Positions 41,510 to 51,317 are shown, counted from the stretch's first letter. The stretch is DNA of 64,000 nt from Marinobacterium iners (GCF_017310015.1 NZ_CP022297.1:1116001-1180000); one strand, 5' to 3'. A program made the numbers and translations. Notes: a model not told the origin generated them from the letters alone.

Positions 41510-41527
41510 TAAATACGATTGTATTTA
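41510..41527. promoter_or_regulatory. Candidate TetR operator
   Basis: TAAATAC-gatt-GTATTTA is a perfect 7+7 inverted repeat in the 85-base AT-rich gap between tetR and the MFS gene. It is the obvious operator for the divergent repressor. Confidence 0.6.
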
Positions 41528-41561
41528 TATTTTAAATGACGCGCAAATCAGGGGTGAATCT

Positions 41562-43073
41562 GTGTCTTACTACTTTCCAAACCCCAGGCGCTGGCTGATT
41601 CTGATAGCAGTAATGCTGGCATTCCTGCCGGTTGTTCTCGATATGACCATTCTGCATGTTGCGGTCCCCACGTTAACCCAGGCGTTGGGAGCAACAAATA
41701 ACCAAGTGCTGTGGGTCATCGATATTTATCCGCTGTTGATGGCCGGCTTGCTGGTGCCTATGGGTACTCTGGCCGACAGGGTAGGTAACCGACTCATCTT
41801 ACTGATCGGCTTGGTGATCTTCGGGGCTGCCTCAGCCGCGACGGCCTTTGCGCCTACTGCACAGATGCTGATTGGTGCGCGTGTTATGCTGGCGTTGGGG
41901 GGATCAATGATCATGCCATGCGTGCTGGGCATTATCCGCCGTACCTTTGAGGACGATAAGGAGCGAGGACTGGCGCTCGGATTATGGGGTACGGTGGGGG
42001 CTGCCGGTGCGGCGGTTGGCCCGTTGATAGGTGGTGCGCTGCTGGAACATTTCTGGTGGGGCTCGGTGTTCTTGATCAACGTGCCTCTGATGCTCGTTGT
42101 AGCTCCGGCCTGCTGGCTACTGCTGCCGCGTCAGGAGCAGACCGTACCCGGTCATTGGCCGATTGGTCAGGCTTTGCTGCTGGTCATGGGTATGATTGCG
42201 GTGGTGTATGCGGCCAAGACGGGTTTTGGTGGCAAGCAACCCCTTGCAGTGGTGTTGCTGACGTTGGCTTTCGGATTGGCAATGCTGGTGCTGTTTGCTC
42301 GTAAGCAGTTCCGCGCTGCTGCGCCGATGCTGGATCTTTCCTTATTGGCACACCCTGCCATCGTCGCTGGCATCATCATGGCGGTGGTCGCCAGTGGCGC
42401 ATTGGCCGGGGTCGAACTGACTCTGGCGCAGGAGCTGCAATACGTCCTGGACAAAACACCGCTTCAGGCCGGGATATTCATGATTCCCATCATGGCTGCG
42501 GCAGCAGTGGGCGGTCCGGTTGCGGGCTGGCTATCTGCCCGGTATGGACTGCGGCCAGTGGCCAGCCTGTCGATGGTCGTCGCAGCACTGTCGCTTGGCT
42601 GGTTGGCCGTGCAGAATTTTCATGCTCCGGGAGTGATTGTACCGCTACTGTTGGCACTGCTGGGTTTAGCGCTGAGTATCGGCCTGACTGCGTCATCCAT
42701 CGCTATTATGGGCTCAGTCGATGCAAGTAAGGGCGGTGCTGCAGGTTCGCTGGAAGCGACCGGGTATGAACTTGGCACTGGTCTCGGCATCACTCTATTT
42801 GGTGTGTTTATGTCGGTTATTTTCAGGCGTAACCTCACGACCCCTGCTGGGTTATCCCCTGATCTCGCAGATCAGGCTGCGGTTTCGATGGGCGATACGT
42901 ATCTGGTCGCGCGGCAGCTTTCCGACGATCAGGCCGCCGCATTGGTTGCTGCGGGCAAGGCGGCTTTTTCGACCACACACTCAGTGCTGCTGCTGACGTC
43001 TGCCGCATTGATCGGGGGGCTGGCGGTGTTGGTGTTCTTCCTGCTGACTGACATGCGCAAAGACTCTGCCTGA
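41562..43073 (+). CDS. MFS multidrug efflux transporter (DHA2, SmvA/QacA-like)
   Basis: A 503-residue membrane protein with about 14 hydrophobic helices. Motifs: VVLDMTILHVAVPTLTQALG (DHA2 motif D1 region), GTLADRVGNRLILLIGL (motif A) and GPLIGGALLEHFWWGSVFLINVP (motif C region). SmvA/QacA-type pumps export quaternary ammonium biocides and other lipophilic cations with protons. The start is GTG 41562 with AGGGG 7 bases upstream; the long open frame before it overlaps tetR on the other strand and is not real. About 200 bases without recognisable features follow (43074-43281). Confidence 0.92.
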   Translation: MSYYFPNPRRWLILIAVMLAFLPVVLDMTILHVAVPTLTQALGATNNQVLWVIDIYPLLMAGLLVPMGTLADRVGNRLILLIGLVIFGAASAATAFAPTAQMLIGARVMLALGGSMIMPCVLGIIRRTFEDDKERGLALGLWGTVGAAGAAVGPLIGGALLEHFWWGSVFLINVPLMLVVAPACWLLLPRQEQTVPGHWPIGQALLLVMGMIAVVYAAKTGFGGKQPLAVVLLTLAFGLAMLVLFARKQFRAAAPMLDLSLLAHPAIVAGIIMAVVASGALAGVELTLAQELQYVLDKTPLQAGIFMIPIMAAAAVGGPVAGWLSARYGLRPVASLSMVVAALSLGWLAVQNFHAPGVIVPLLLALLGLALSIGLTASSIAIMGSVDASKGGAAGSLEATGYELGTGLGITLFGVFMSVIFRRNLTTPAGLSPDLADQAAVSMGDTYLVARQLSDDQAAALVAAGKAAFSTTHSVLLLTSAALIGGLAVLVFFLLTDMRKDSA

Positions 43074-43281
43074 GATTAGCGCATGCCGACATCGTGCCCG
43101 GTTTGCTCGGCTCGGACAAATCTCATATCCGCAGGGCAGGCTCAACAGTTATATTTTTAGTGATAAAGTGGGAATAGGCGGCGAAGATAACGTCTGATGT
43201 GAAAACGGGTATGGTATGCGGCTCTATGGCGGTTGGGATCAGCATGAATGCCGAGACGGGACGGTGAGGCAGGGTAACTAG

Positions 43282-43800
43282 ATGGACCAAGAAACACGGG
43301 ATCAGGCTTTCATGCGTCATGCTCAGGTGCTCGCGGCGCGTGCAGCCGAGCTGGGAGAAGTGCCGGTAGGAGCGCTGGTGGTGCTGGATGGCGTTGTGAT
43401 CGGCGAAGGCTGGAATCGACCAATCAGCAGTCATGATCCGACAGCTCATGCTGAAATCATGGCGTTAAGGCAGGCTGCAGACAAGGTGGGAAACTATCGC
43501 CTGGTGGGAGCCGAGCTGTATGTCACCATCGAACCCTGCACTATGTGTGCCGGTGCCATCGTACACGCGCGTATTGCAAGGGTTGTGTTTGGTGCTACTG
43601 AGCCCAAAGCAGGGGCTGTGGTAAGCAATGGCTGCGTGTTTGATCAGACCTGGGTCAATCATCGCCCGGAGTATCAGGGTGGGGTATTGGCAAAAGAATG
43701 CAGTGAGCAGATCAGTGATTTTTTCCGCTCGCGCAGAGCACAAAAAAAACGGCTCAAGGTTACAAACGGCCAGATTCCAGATGGCACAAATTCAGAGTGA
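43282..43800 (+). CDS. tadA: tRNA-specific adenosine deaminase
   Basis: A 172-residue zinc deaminase converting A34 to inosine in tRNA-Arg(ACG). The zinc motif is HAE (H56, E58) and PCTMC (C86, C89). The N-terminus has AAELGEVPVGALVVLDGVVIGEGWN and the C-terminus is basic. Size is normal. The 3' end overlaps the convergent mltF gene by 9 bases. Confidence 0.95.
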   Translation: MDQETRDQAFMRHAQVLAARAAELGEVPVGALVVLDGVVIGEGWNRPISSHDPTAHAEIMALRQAADKVGNYRLVGAELYVTIEPCTMCAGAIVHARIARVVFGATEPKAGAVVSNGCVFDQTWVNHRPEYQGGVLAKECSEQISDFFRSRRAQKKRLKVTNGQIPDGTNSE

Positions 43801-45291
43801 GCTGGGCAGGTTGCTCAAGGGCAGAGGGCGCGCTTCCGAGCTGCTTTCATTCGTGTCAGCGGCATCGCTGTCGCTGCCAAGGTCCGGGTTCAGGTTGCGT
43901 GCCCCGGCGGTATCCACTTCCCAGCGCAACAGCTCCATATACTTGCGGATGTTGCTGACGTACTGCACCGGCTCATGCCCTCGGGCGTAGCCGTAGCGCG
44001 TTTGGTTGTAGTAGCGTGGGTTGCTCAATAGAGGCAGGTATTCGCGGACATGTTGCCACTTGTCGGGGTCCTTGCCGGCTTTCTGGGTCAGGATGCGGGC
44101 ATCTTCAAGATGACCAAACCCCACGTTGTAGCCTGCCAGTGCAAACCAGGTGTGGTCGGGCTCAGGGATCCGCTCAGGGATCTTCTGCTTCACATTGACC
44201 AGGTATTGAGCACCGCCGAGAATGCTTTGCTTCGGGTCGGTACGGTCATCAACACCCACCTCAGCTGCCGCTGCCTGCGTCAGCATCATAATGCCTCGAA
44301 CGCCTGTGGGTGAGACGGCATCGGCTCTCCAGTGTGACTCCTGATAGGCGATGGCCGCCAGCAGTAGCCAATTGATCCCGCTTGCGTCTGCTGCTTCACG
44401 GAACCAGGGGTAAAGTGGTAGAAAACGTTCTTCCAGGTCCCTCCGAAATGAAACCGTATCGAAGAAGTTAAGCGGATTGGTGCGTGAAAAGTAGCGCTCC
44501 TCGAGGGTTTTGATCAATTGTGCTGTTTCTTCCAGAGCAAACCATTGTTGCAAAGCTGCCTTGAGAGTGCCGTCATGATGGCGATTTAGCATCCAGGCGA
44601 TGGGCTGGGGTGGTTGCAGTTCAAATGCGGCTTTCAGGCCGGGATAGAATGATTTTTGTGCATCAAAAACGGTTGAATCCAGAATGGTGTAGTCGAGGCT
44701 GCCCTCATGGACTCGGTCGAGCAGGTCGGTAACCGTATCATCCGGGTTACTGAACCACCGCAGCTTGGGGAATTCTTGTCGCAGTTGATCCAGCAGTTCT
44801 TCATAACTTGAGCTTTTGAGGACACCGATGCTGCGTCCGTAAAGGTCCAGCGGGGTTTTGGGCGCCGGATTTCCCTGTCGTACTCGGTAGATCAGCACGG
44901 GTGCGCTTTGGCGGTAGGGAGGCGAAAACTCAAAGCGCTGCTGGCGCTCGCGGGTGACGGTCAGGCTGGCAGCGGCCAAATGGGCGTTACGCTCCTGCAA
45001 GACCTGAAACAGCCCCGAGAAACTGGATGGCAGGACCAGTTCAAGCTCCACCCCCAGGTGGTCAGCAAATGCCTTGGTAAGTTCATACTCAAACCCTGCC
45101 GGCTCGGAGCGGCGAATAAAATAGGTCATGGGAGTATTGGTGGTGGCTACCCTCAGAACACCGTTGTTGCGAATCGCATCGAGCTGGGTAGGCGTTTTCA
45201 GCCCGATTATGGCGAGCACGAGCGTGAGACTGATCAGAGCGCCCGAATAGATCAGTTCTCGCAGGTGGGGTGATTTCCGCTCTTTAAACAT
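43792..45291 (-). CDS. mltF: Membrane-bound lytic murein transglycosylase F
   Basis: A 499-residue protein. An N-terminal hydrophobic segment (about 12-31) is followed by a periplasmic SBP_bac_3-like domain (about 38-265, LRVATTNTPMTYF...) and a family 1 lytic transglycosylase domain (about 290-460) with catalytic E318 in AIAYQESHWRADAVSPTG-VRGIMMLT, ending in a serine/acidic tail. MltF cleaves peptidoglycan glycans with anhydro product. It is divergent from purL, as in pseudomonads. Confidence 0.95.
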   Translation of the reverse strand: MFKERKSPHLRELIYSGALISLTLVLAIIGLKTPTQLDAIRNNGVLRVATTNTPMTYFIRRSEPAGFEYELTKAFADHLGVELELVLPSSFSGLFQVLQERNAHLAAASLTVTRERQQRFEFSPPYRQSAPVLIYRVRQGNPAPKTPLDLYGRSIGVLKSSSYEELLDQLRQEFPKLRWFSNPDDTVTDLLDRVHEGSLDYTILDSTVFDAQKSFYPGLKAAFELQPPQPIAWMLNRHHDGTLKAALQQWFALEETAQLIKTLEERYFSRTNPLNFFDTVSFRRDLEERFLPLYPWFREAADASGINWLLLAAIAYQESHWRADAVSPTGVRGIMMLTQAAAAEVGVDDRTDPKQSILGGAQYLVNVKQKIPERIPEPDHTWFALAGYNVGFGHLEDARILTQKAGKDPDKWQHVREYLPLLSNPRYYNQTRYGYARGHEPVQYVSNIRKYMELLRWEVDTAGARNLNPDLGSDSDAADTNESSSEARPLPLSNLPSSL

Positions 45292-45318
45292 AGGCTCGGC
45301 TATTCTGTATCTCGGTCG

Positions 45319-45334
45319 CCCGATCGGGTAAAAT
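45319..45334. promoter_or_regulatory. Palindrome and -10-like element between mltF and purL
   Basis: CCCGATCGGG (45319-45328) is directly followed by TAAAAT (45329-45334), 65 bases before the purL ATG. I do not recognise a PurR operator. The palindrome could be a regulator site for either divergent gene. Confidence 0.3.
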
Positions 45335-45399
45335 CAGCTTTCATTCTTTCGCTCTCCCATGCCTGGTCTGCAGGTAGAATCAAGAGGCTCGATATCAAC

Positions 45400-48300
45400 A
45401 TGCTCGTACTGCGTGGAGCTCCCGCTCTTTCGTCTTTTCGTCATGCCAAACTGCTTTCCTCGATCCGGTCGCAGGTTTCGTCCGTTACAGGTCTATACGC
45501 AGAATACACTCATTTTGCAGATCTGCAGCGTGATCTGGAGGAACAGGAGTCTCAGGTTCTAGATCGTATCCTGCGTTATGGTCCCAAGGCCAGTGCGGAA
45601 GAACCGGTCGGAGAACTCTTCCTGGTTGTTCCGCGTCCCGGCACTATCTCGCCCTGGTCCAGCAAGGCCACGGATATTGCCCGTAATTGTGGTCTGAATG
45701 CAATCGAGCGCCTTGAGCGCGGCGTCGCCTACCATGTGCGCAGCGAACAGCCGTTGACTGCTGAGCAGCGCGTTCACATCGCCGAGCTGCTGCACGATCG
45801 CATGGTCGAAGCGGTGATGACTGACCTGGATCAGGCGCAGTCCCTGTTCCGCCACGAACAGCCACGAACCATGACTCAGGTCGACATTCTCGGCGGTGGT
45901 CGTGATGCCCTGGCCAAAGCGAACGTAGAGCTGGGTCTGGCGCTGGCAGACGATGAGATCGATTATCTGGTTGAAAGCTTTAACGGTCTGGGGCGCAACC
46001 CCAACGATGTAGAGCTGATGATGTTCGCCCAGGCGAACTCCGAGCACTGCCGTCACAAAATCTTCAATGCCAGCTGGGATATTGATGGCGTGCGTCAGGA
46101 GCATTCCCTGTTCGCCATGATCCGCAACACCTATAACCTGGGTGGCGAAAACGTCCTGTCTGCCTACAAGGATAACGCGTCCGTAATCGTGGGCAGCAAG
46201 GCGGGTCGTTTCTTCCCGCATCCGGCCACCGGCCAGTATGGCTACAACCCGGAAGCGATCCATATTCTGATGAAGGTGGAAACCCACAACCACCCGACCG
46301 CCATCGCGCCGTTTTCCGGTGCCGCGACCGGCTCTGGCGGTGAGATTCGTGATGAAGGTGCTACCGGCCGTGGCTCCAAGCCGAAGGCGGGCCTGACCGG
46401 TTTCACGGTATCCGATCTGAACATCCCAGGCTTCGAGCAGCCCTGGGAATCCGGCTATGGCAAGCCGGAGCGCATCGCGTCTGCGCTGGATATCATGATC
46501 GAAGGCCCCATCGGCGGTGCCGCGTTCAACAACGAATTCGGTCGTCCCAATCTGACCGGTTACTTCCGTACCTTCGAACAGCAGGTGTCGGGTGCCAATG
46601 GCGATGAAGTGCGCGGTTACCACAAGCCGATCATGATCGCCGGTGGTCTGGGCAACATCCGTGAAGACCATGTGGAGAAGGGCGAAATCACTGTCGGTGC
46701 CAAGCTGATCTGCCTGGGTGGCCCGGCGATGCTGATCGGCCTCGGTGGCGGTGCGGCATCCTCCATGTCCTCTGGCAGTTCTTCTGCCGATTTGGACTTC
46801 GCCTCAGTACAGCGTGGCAACCCGGAGATCGAGCGCCGTTGTCAGGAGGTAATCGATCGCTGCTGGCAGCTGGGTGACGACAACCCGATCGCGTTTATCC
46901 ATGACGTGGGTGCCGGTGGTCTGTCCAACGCTTTCCCCGAACTGGTGAAAGATGGTGGCCGTGGCGGCAACTTCGAATTGCGCAACGTCAATAATGATGA
47001 ACCGGGCATGTCGCCGCTGGAGATCTGGTGTAACGAAGCCCAGGAACGTTATGTTCTGGCCGTGAAGCCGGAAGATCTGGCCCGCTTTGAAGCGATCTGC
47101 GAGCGTGAGCGTTGCCCGTTTGCGGTGGTCGGTGAAGCCACTGAAGAACACCATCTGACCCTGGGTGATACCCACTTCGAGAACAAGCCGGTGGATCTAC
47201 CGATGAGTGTGCTGTTCGGCAAGCCGCCGAAGATGCACCGCTCAATCGAGCGCAAGAGCTACGAAGTGCCCGAGTTCGATACCCGCAAAATCGAGCTGGC
47301 AGATGCGGTCGAGCGCGTGCTCAAGCTGCCGGCGGTTGCATCCAAGTCCTTCCTGATTACCATTGGTGACCGCTCCATCACCGGCACCGTTGCCCGTGAT
47401 CAGATGGTCGGCCCCTGGCAGGTGCCGGTGGCTGACTGTGCCGTGACTACCGCGTCCTACGACACCTATGCCGGTGAAGCGATGGCGATGGGCGAGCGTA
47501 CCCCGCTGGCGCTGATCGACTCACCGGCCTCAGGCCGCATGGCGGTCGGTGAGACCATCACCAACCTGGCCGCGGCTCGTATCGGTAAGCTGTCCGACAT
47601 CAAACTGTCCGCCAACTGGATGTGCGCTGCCGGCCACCCGGGCGAAGACGAAAAACTGTATGACACCGTCAAGGCGGTGGGTATGGAGCTGTGTCCGGAG
47701 CTGAGCATCACCATTCCGGTGGGCAAGGACTCCATGTCCATGCGTACCGTTTGGAATGACAACGGCGAGCAGAAGAGCGTGACTGCACCGATGTCGCTGA
47801 TCATCTCCGGCTTTGCACCGGTGCTGGATGCGCGCAAGACACTGACGCCGCAGCTGCGCACCGACAAGGGTGAAACCGACCTGATCCTGCTGGATCTGGG
47901 CAACGGCCAGAATCGCATGGGTCTGTCGGCACTGGCGCAGGTCTACAACGAAGTCGGTAACAGCGTACCTGATGTGGATGACGCCGAGCTGCTGGCCCAC
48001 TTCTTCACCGCCATTCAGGAGCTTAACGAGCAGGGCCTGCTGCTGGCCTACCACGATCGCGCCGATGGCGGTCTGCTGGCCACTGTTGCCGAGATGGGCT
48101 TTGCCGGTCGTACCGGTGTGGATCTGAACCTGGATCTGCTGGCCGAAGACACCTCCGAGCTGGCCGCCGCCCTGTTCAACGAAGAGCTGGGTGCGGTAAT
48201 TCAGATCCGTCGCGACGATATGGAAACCGTGCTGAACGAACTGAACGCGGCAGGCCTGGGTGATGTGGCCAAGGTGATCGGTACGCTGAATCCGGATCTG

Positions 48301-49302
48301 CAGCTGAACTGCTTCTTCGATGACGAAGAGGTCTACAGTGCCGATCTGATTCAGCTGCAGCGCTGGTGGAGCGAAACCTCCTTCCGTATTCAGGCGCTGC
48401 GTGACAACTCCGAATGTGCACAGCAGGAGTTTGATCGTTTGCTGGATCGTGAAGATCCGGGCCTGAATGTAAGCCTGAGCTTTGACCAGAACGAAGACGT
48501 GGCGGCCGACCTGATCGCCTCCGGTGTGCGTCCGAAGGTTGCGATCCTGCGTGAGCAGGGCGTCAACGGTCAGGTCGAGATGGCGGCAGCCTTTGACCGT
48601 GCCGGCTTCGATGCCATCGATATGCACATGAGCGATATCCTATCCGGTCGCATTACGCTGGATCAGTTCCGTGGTCTGGTCGCCTGTGGCGGCTTCTCCT
48701 ACGGTGACGTTCTGGGTGCTGGCGAGGGCTGGGCCAAGTCCATTCTGTTCAACCCGGTGGCGCGTGAGCAGTTCACCGCATTCTTCGAGCGTGAAGATAC
48801 CTTTGCGCTGGGCGTGTGCAATGGCTGTCAGATGCTGTCCAACCTGCATGAACTGATTCCGGGTGCCGATCTCTGGCCGCATTTCGTGCGTAACCAGTCG
48901 GAGCAGTTCGAAGCCCGTGTAGCGATGGTGGAAGTACAGGACAGCCCGTCCATCTTCCTGCAGGGCATGGCCGGCTCCCGCATGCCGATCGCGATTGCTC
49001 ACGGTGAAGGTCGTGCCGAATTTGAAGACGATGCGCAGCTGCGCATGCTGAATGAATCCGGTACAGTCTCTCTGCGTTTTGTGGATAACCGTGGTGATGC
49101 CACCACTGTGTACCCGGCTAACCCGAACGGTTCGCCTCTGGGTATCACCGGTCTTACTACGCCGGATGGCCGCGTCACCATCATGATGCCGCACCCTGAG
49201 CGTGTCTTCCGTGGTGTGCAGAACTCCTGGGCGCCGGATGACTGGTCCGAGGATGGTGCCTGGATGCGCATGTTCCGCAATGCGCGTGTCTGGGTCGGTT
49301 GA
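45400..49302 (+). CDS. purL: Phosphoribosylformylglycinamidine synthase
   Basis: A 1300-residue single-chain large PurL, the fourth step of purine synthesis (FGAR to FGAM with glutamine and ATP). The N-terminal PurS-like region (about 1-150), linker, two AIR-synthase-like halves (FAQANSEHCRHKIFNA, MKVETHNHPTAIAPFSGAATGSGGEIRDE, SFLITIGDRSITG) and the C-terminal glutaminase domain with nucleophile C1140 in GVCNGCQML and PHPERVFRG are all present. Length is that of the gammaproteobacterial enzyme (about 1295). Codon use is highly biased, as for strongly expressed genes. Confidence 0.97.
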   Translation: MLVLRGAPALSSFRHAKLLSSIRSQVSSVTGLYAEYTHFADLQRDLEEQESQVLDRILRYGPKASAEEPVGELFLVVPRPGTISPWSSKATDIARNCGLNAIERLERGVAYHVRSEQPLTAEQRVHIAELLHDRMVEAVMTDLDQAQSLFRHEQPRTMTQVDILGGGRDALAKANVELGLALADDEIDYLVESFNGLGRNPNDVELMMFAQANSEHCRHKIFNASWDIDGVRQEHSLFAMIRNTYNLGGENVLSAYKDNASVIVGSKAGRFFPHPATGQYGYNPEAIHILMKVETHNHPTAIAPFSGAATGSGGEIRDEGATGRGSKPKAGLTGFTVSDLNIPGFEQPWESGYGKPERIASALDIMIEGPIGGAAFNNEFGRPNLTGYFRTFEQQVSGANGDEVRGYHKPIMIAGGLGNIREDHVEKGEITVGAKLICLGGPAMLIGLGGGAASSMSSGSSSADLDFASVQRGNPEIERRCQEVIDRCWQLGDDNPIAFIHDVGAGGLSNAFPELVKDGGRGGNFELRNVNNDEPGMSPLEIWCNEAQERYVLAVKPEDLARFEAICERERCPFAVVGEATEEHHLTLGDTHFENKPVDLPMSVLFGKPPKMHRSIERKSYEVPEFDTRKIELADAVERVLKLPAVASKSFLITIGDRSITGTVARDQMVGPWQVPVADCAVTTASYDTYAGEAMAMGERTPLALIDSPASGRMAVGETITNLAAARIGKLSDIKLSANWMCAAGHPGEDEKLYDTVKAVGMELCPELSITIPVGKDSMSMRTVWNDNGEQKSVTAPMSLIISGFAPVLDARKTLTPQLRTDKGETDLILLDLGNGQNRMGLSALAQVYNEVGNSVPDVDDAELLAHFFTAIQELNEQGLLLAYHDRADGGLLATVAEMGFAGRTGVDLNLDLLAEDTSELAAALFNEELGAVIQIRRDDMETVLNELNAAGLGDVAKVIGTLNPDLQLNCFFDDEEVYSADLIQLQRWWSETSFRIQALRDNSECAQQEFDRLLDREDPGLNVSLSFDQNEDVAADLIASGVRPKVAILREQGVNGQVEMAAAFDRAGFDAIDMHMSDILSGRITLDQFRGLVACGGFSYGDVLGAGEGWAKSILFNPVAREQFTAFFEREDTFALGVCNGCQMLSNLHELIPGADLWPHFVRNQSEQFEARVAMVEVQDSPSIFLQGMAGSRMPIAIAHGEGRAEFEDDAQLRMLNESGTVSLRFVDNRGDATTVYPANPNGSPLGITGLTTPDGRVTIMMPHPERVFRGVQNSWAPDDWSEDGAWMRMFRNARVWVG

Positions 49303-49324
49303 TCGGGTAATGGCTTGAATTTAG

Positions 49325-49350
49325 AAACGGCAGCTTCGGCTGCCGTTTTT
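49325..49350 (+). terminator. Rho-independent terminator of purL
   Basis: AAACGGCAGC-ttcg-GCTGCCGTTT with TT following: a UUCG tetraloop terminator 22 bases after purL. It is immediately followed by the group II intron, which is the target class of class C introns. Confidence 0.9.
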
Positions 49351-49473
49351 GTTGGGTGCGCCAGGCATGGCGCGTAGCGCCGTGACGGGCGCTGTTCCGA
49401 TGCGCGTGGTGGCGGTCGGATGACTTGGAGGTGCAAGTCCTCTGTGGGCCCGGCAAGGGGAACCACTAGCCGA

Positions 49474-49504
<31 letters not shown>

Positions 49505-49807
49505 TGAAGGAAGCCGAAGGCAAAGCACTGACCTGACGAACAGAAATCGCATACGAGGCGGCAGCTGTGGGTGAGGAGTCTACTATCTTCAAAGCCCGGT
49601 ACTTGCACGGAGCGGCGGTCGTAAATGCGGCAGGTATAAGTGTGAAGGTCGCGCGTCTTACCCTGGGAGGTCTGTTGTCCTGCCTTTGGCTACGGCTGTC
49701 GTGAGGCGGCCGGATGGGACCACAGAATTCAGCAGACGCCATAGTAGGTGGCTTACCGGTCACTGAAGGGCTGAACATGATAGACGAATCGGGAGCCCTG
49801 CCCCTTG

Positions 49808-51214
49808 ATGACCCTGAACAACACTGAACAGATGGCTGAGACGCCATCACTTGCCGAGGAGGTGACCGGGCAGAACCCGGTTGCGGTCCCGTGCGAGGTG
49901 TTGCCGGTTACAGCGGGCGCAGGATCACTGCCGAGCGAGGCTGACATGGACCTGATGTCAGCGGTACTGGCCCGTGGCAACATGCTGCTGGCCTACGATC
50001 GGGTTCGTCGCAATAAAGGCGCGCCCGGGGTGGATGGGATGACAGTCGAGGCGCTCAAGCCTTACCTGAAAACCCATTGGCCCGAGATCAAACAGCAACT
50101 GTTGGAGGGGCGGTATACACCCCAGCCGGTGCGCAAGGTTGAAATCCCCAAACCCGGGGGAGGCACCCGTATGCTGGGTATTCCCTGTGTTCTGGATCGC
50201 CTGATCCAACAGGCATTGCATCAAGTACTCAGTCCACGCTTTGAACCCACGTTCTCTGATCACAGTTACGGCTTCCGACCGGGACGCAGTGCCGCTCAGG
50301 CGGTCCTGCAGGCCCGATCCTACATGGAAGAGGGACGACGCTGGGTGGTCGATATCGATCTGGAAGCGTTCTTTGACCGGGTCAACCACGACATCCTGAT
50401 GTCGCGGTTGGCGCGCAGGATCATGGATGCACGTGTCTTGAAACTGATCCGTACCTATTTACAGGCCGGGATCATGGAAGGAGGCGTGGTAACGGCGCGG
50501 CGGGAAGGCACGCCACAAGGCGGCCCCCTCTCGCCGTTGCTGTCCAATATCCTGTTGACGGATCTGGATCGAGAACTGGAACGGCGGGGCCACCGGTTCT
50601 GCCGGTACGCGGACGACTGCAACATCTACGTGAAAAGCCGGAAGGCGGGAGAACGTGTGCTTGCCTCATTGACCGACTATCTTGAGCAACGACTCAAACT
50701 TCGCGTCAACCGGGGCAAGAGCGCGGTCGATCGCCCCTGGAACAGGAGTTTTCTTGGCTACAGCGTGGATAAACGCAAGCGGAACATCCGGCTCAAAGTG
50801 GCAGAGAAATCGCTGAAGCGTCTGAAGGCCACGATCAAGCAGGTGCTTCGCCGAGGCCGAGGACAGAGGATCTATCGGACGGTCGAGATACTGACCCCGA
50901 AACTGCGGGGCTGGCTCAACTACTTCCGTTATAGCGATGTGAAAGGGAGCTTCGAGGCACTGGATGGCTGGATCCGTCGTCATCTGCGCAAGATCCTCTG
51001 GCGTCAATGGAAACGGCCGTTCACCCGGGCCAAGATGCTGATGCGACTGGGGCTGTCTGAAGACAGGGCTTGGCGCAGTGCCACCAATGGGCGTGGTCCT
51101 TGGTGGAACTCATGCGCCTCGCACTTGAACCAGGCGCTGCCGAAGAAAGTGTTTGATCGAATCGGACTGGTATCGCTGATGGATCAGTACCATCGGCTTA
51201 AATGTATGTCATGA
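49808..51214 (+). CDS. ltrA: Group II intron reverse transcriptase/maturase
   Basis: A 468-residue intron-encoded protein. RT blocks: VRRNKGAPGVDGMTVEAL (RT0/1), IPCVLDRLIQQALHQVLSP, SYGFRPGRSAAQAV, VVDIDLEAFFDRVNHDIL (RT3), GTPQGGPLSPLLSNILL (RT4) and the catalytic RYADDCNIYV, with Y267, A268, D269, D270. The maturase domain X (about 325-430) has LTPKLRGWLNYFRYSDVK and the terminal WWNSCASHLNQALPKKVFD. There is no HNH endonuclease, so mobility would use single-stranded DNA at forks and hairpin targets, as for class C. It splices its own RNA and makes cDNA. An in-frame TTG is at 49805. Confidence 0.96.
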   Translation: MTLNNTEQMAETPSLAEEVTGQNPVAVPCEVLPVTAGAGSLPSEADMDLMSAVLARGNMLLAYDRVRRNKGAPGVDGMTVEALKPYLKTHWPEIKQQLLEGRYTPQPVRKVEIPKPGGGTRMLGIPCVLDRLIQQALHQVLSPRFEPTFSDHSYGFRPGRSAAQAVLQARSYMEEGRRWVVDIDLEAFFDRVNHDILMSRLARRIMDARVLKLIRTYLQAGIMEGGVVTARREGTPQGGPLSPLLSNILLTDLDRELERRGHRFCRYADDCNIYVKSRKAGERVLASLTDYLEQRLKLRVNRGKSAVDRPWNRSFLGYSVDKRKRNIRLKVAEKSLKRLKATIKQVLRRGRGQRIYRTVEILTPKLRGWLNYFRYSDVKGSFEALDGWIRRHLRKILWRQWKRPFTRAKMLMRLGLSEDRAWRSATNGRGPWWNSCASHLNQALPKKVFDRIGLVSLMDQYHRLKCMS

Positions 51215-51285
51215 ACCGCCGTATGCGGAACCGCACGTACGGTGGTGTGAGAGGACGGAGGTCGCAAGACCTCCTCCTACTCGAT
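51215..51285 (+). ncRNA. Domains V and VI of the group IIC intron
   Basis: Domain V: CCGCCGTATGCGG-aa-CCGCACGTACGG(TGG), a stem of the type CCGUAUGCG/CGCACGUACGG with CGC at the catalytic-triad position, which is the class C form. Domain VI (about 51247-51285) has the GGAGGTCGCAAGACCTCC helix and the branch-point A at 51279. This is the 3' catalytic part of the intron. Confidence 0.85.
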
Positions 51286-51286
51286 T

Positions 51287-51317
51287 GTTGGATAAACGCT
51301 GGCAGATAGCATCCAAC
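51287..51317. repeat. Inverted repeat directly after the intron
   Basis: GTTGGAT (51287-51293) and ATCCAAC (51311-51317) flank AAACGCTGGCAGATAGC. GTTGG also occurs at 49351-49355 just before the intron start, so this short word brackets the intron. Whether it reflects the original target, a hairpin in the old spacer, or chance cannot be decided here. Confidence 0.45.

Noticed and set aside
41355..41561. Upstream extension of the MFS transporter into tetR
   Set aside because: Overlaps tetR antisense and crosses the palindrome; GTG 41562 has a good ribosome binding site and the family N-terminus.
45559..46671. A 370-codon frame antisense to purL (with others at 47530-48627 and 48640-49194)
   Set aside because: purL has strong codon bias and full family motifs; these frames are shadows caused by that bias.
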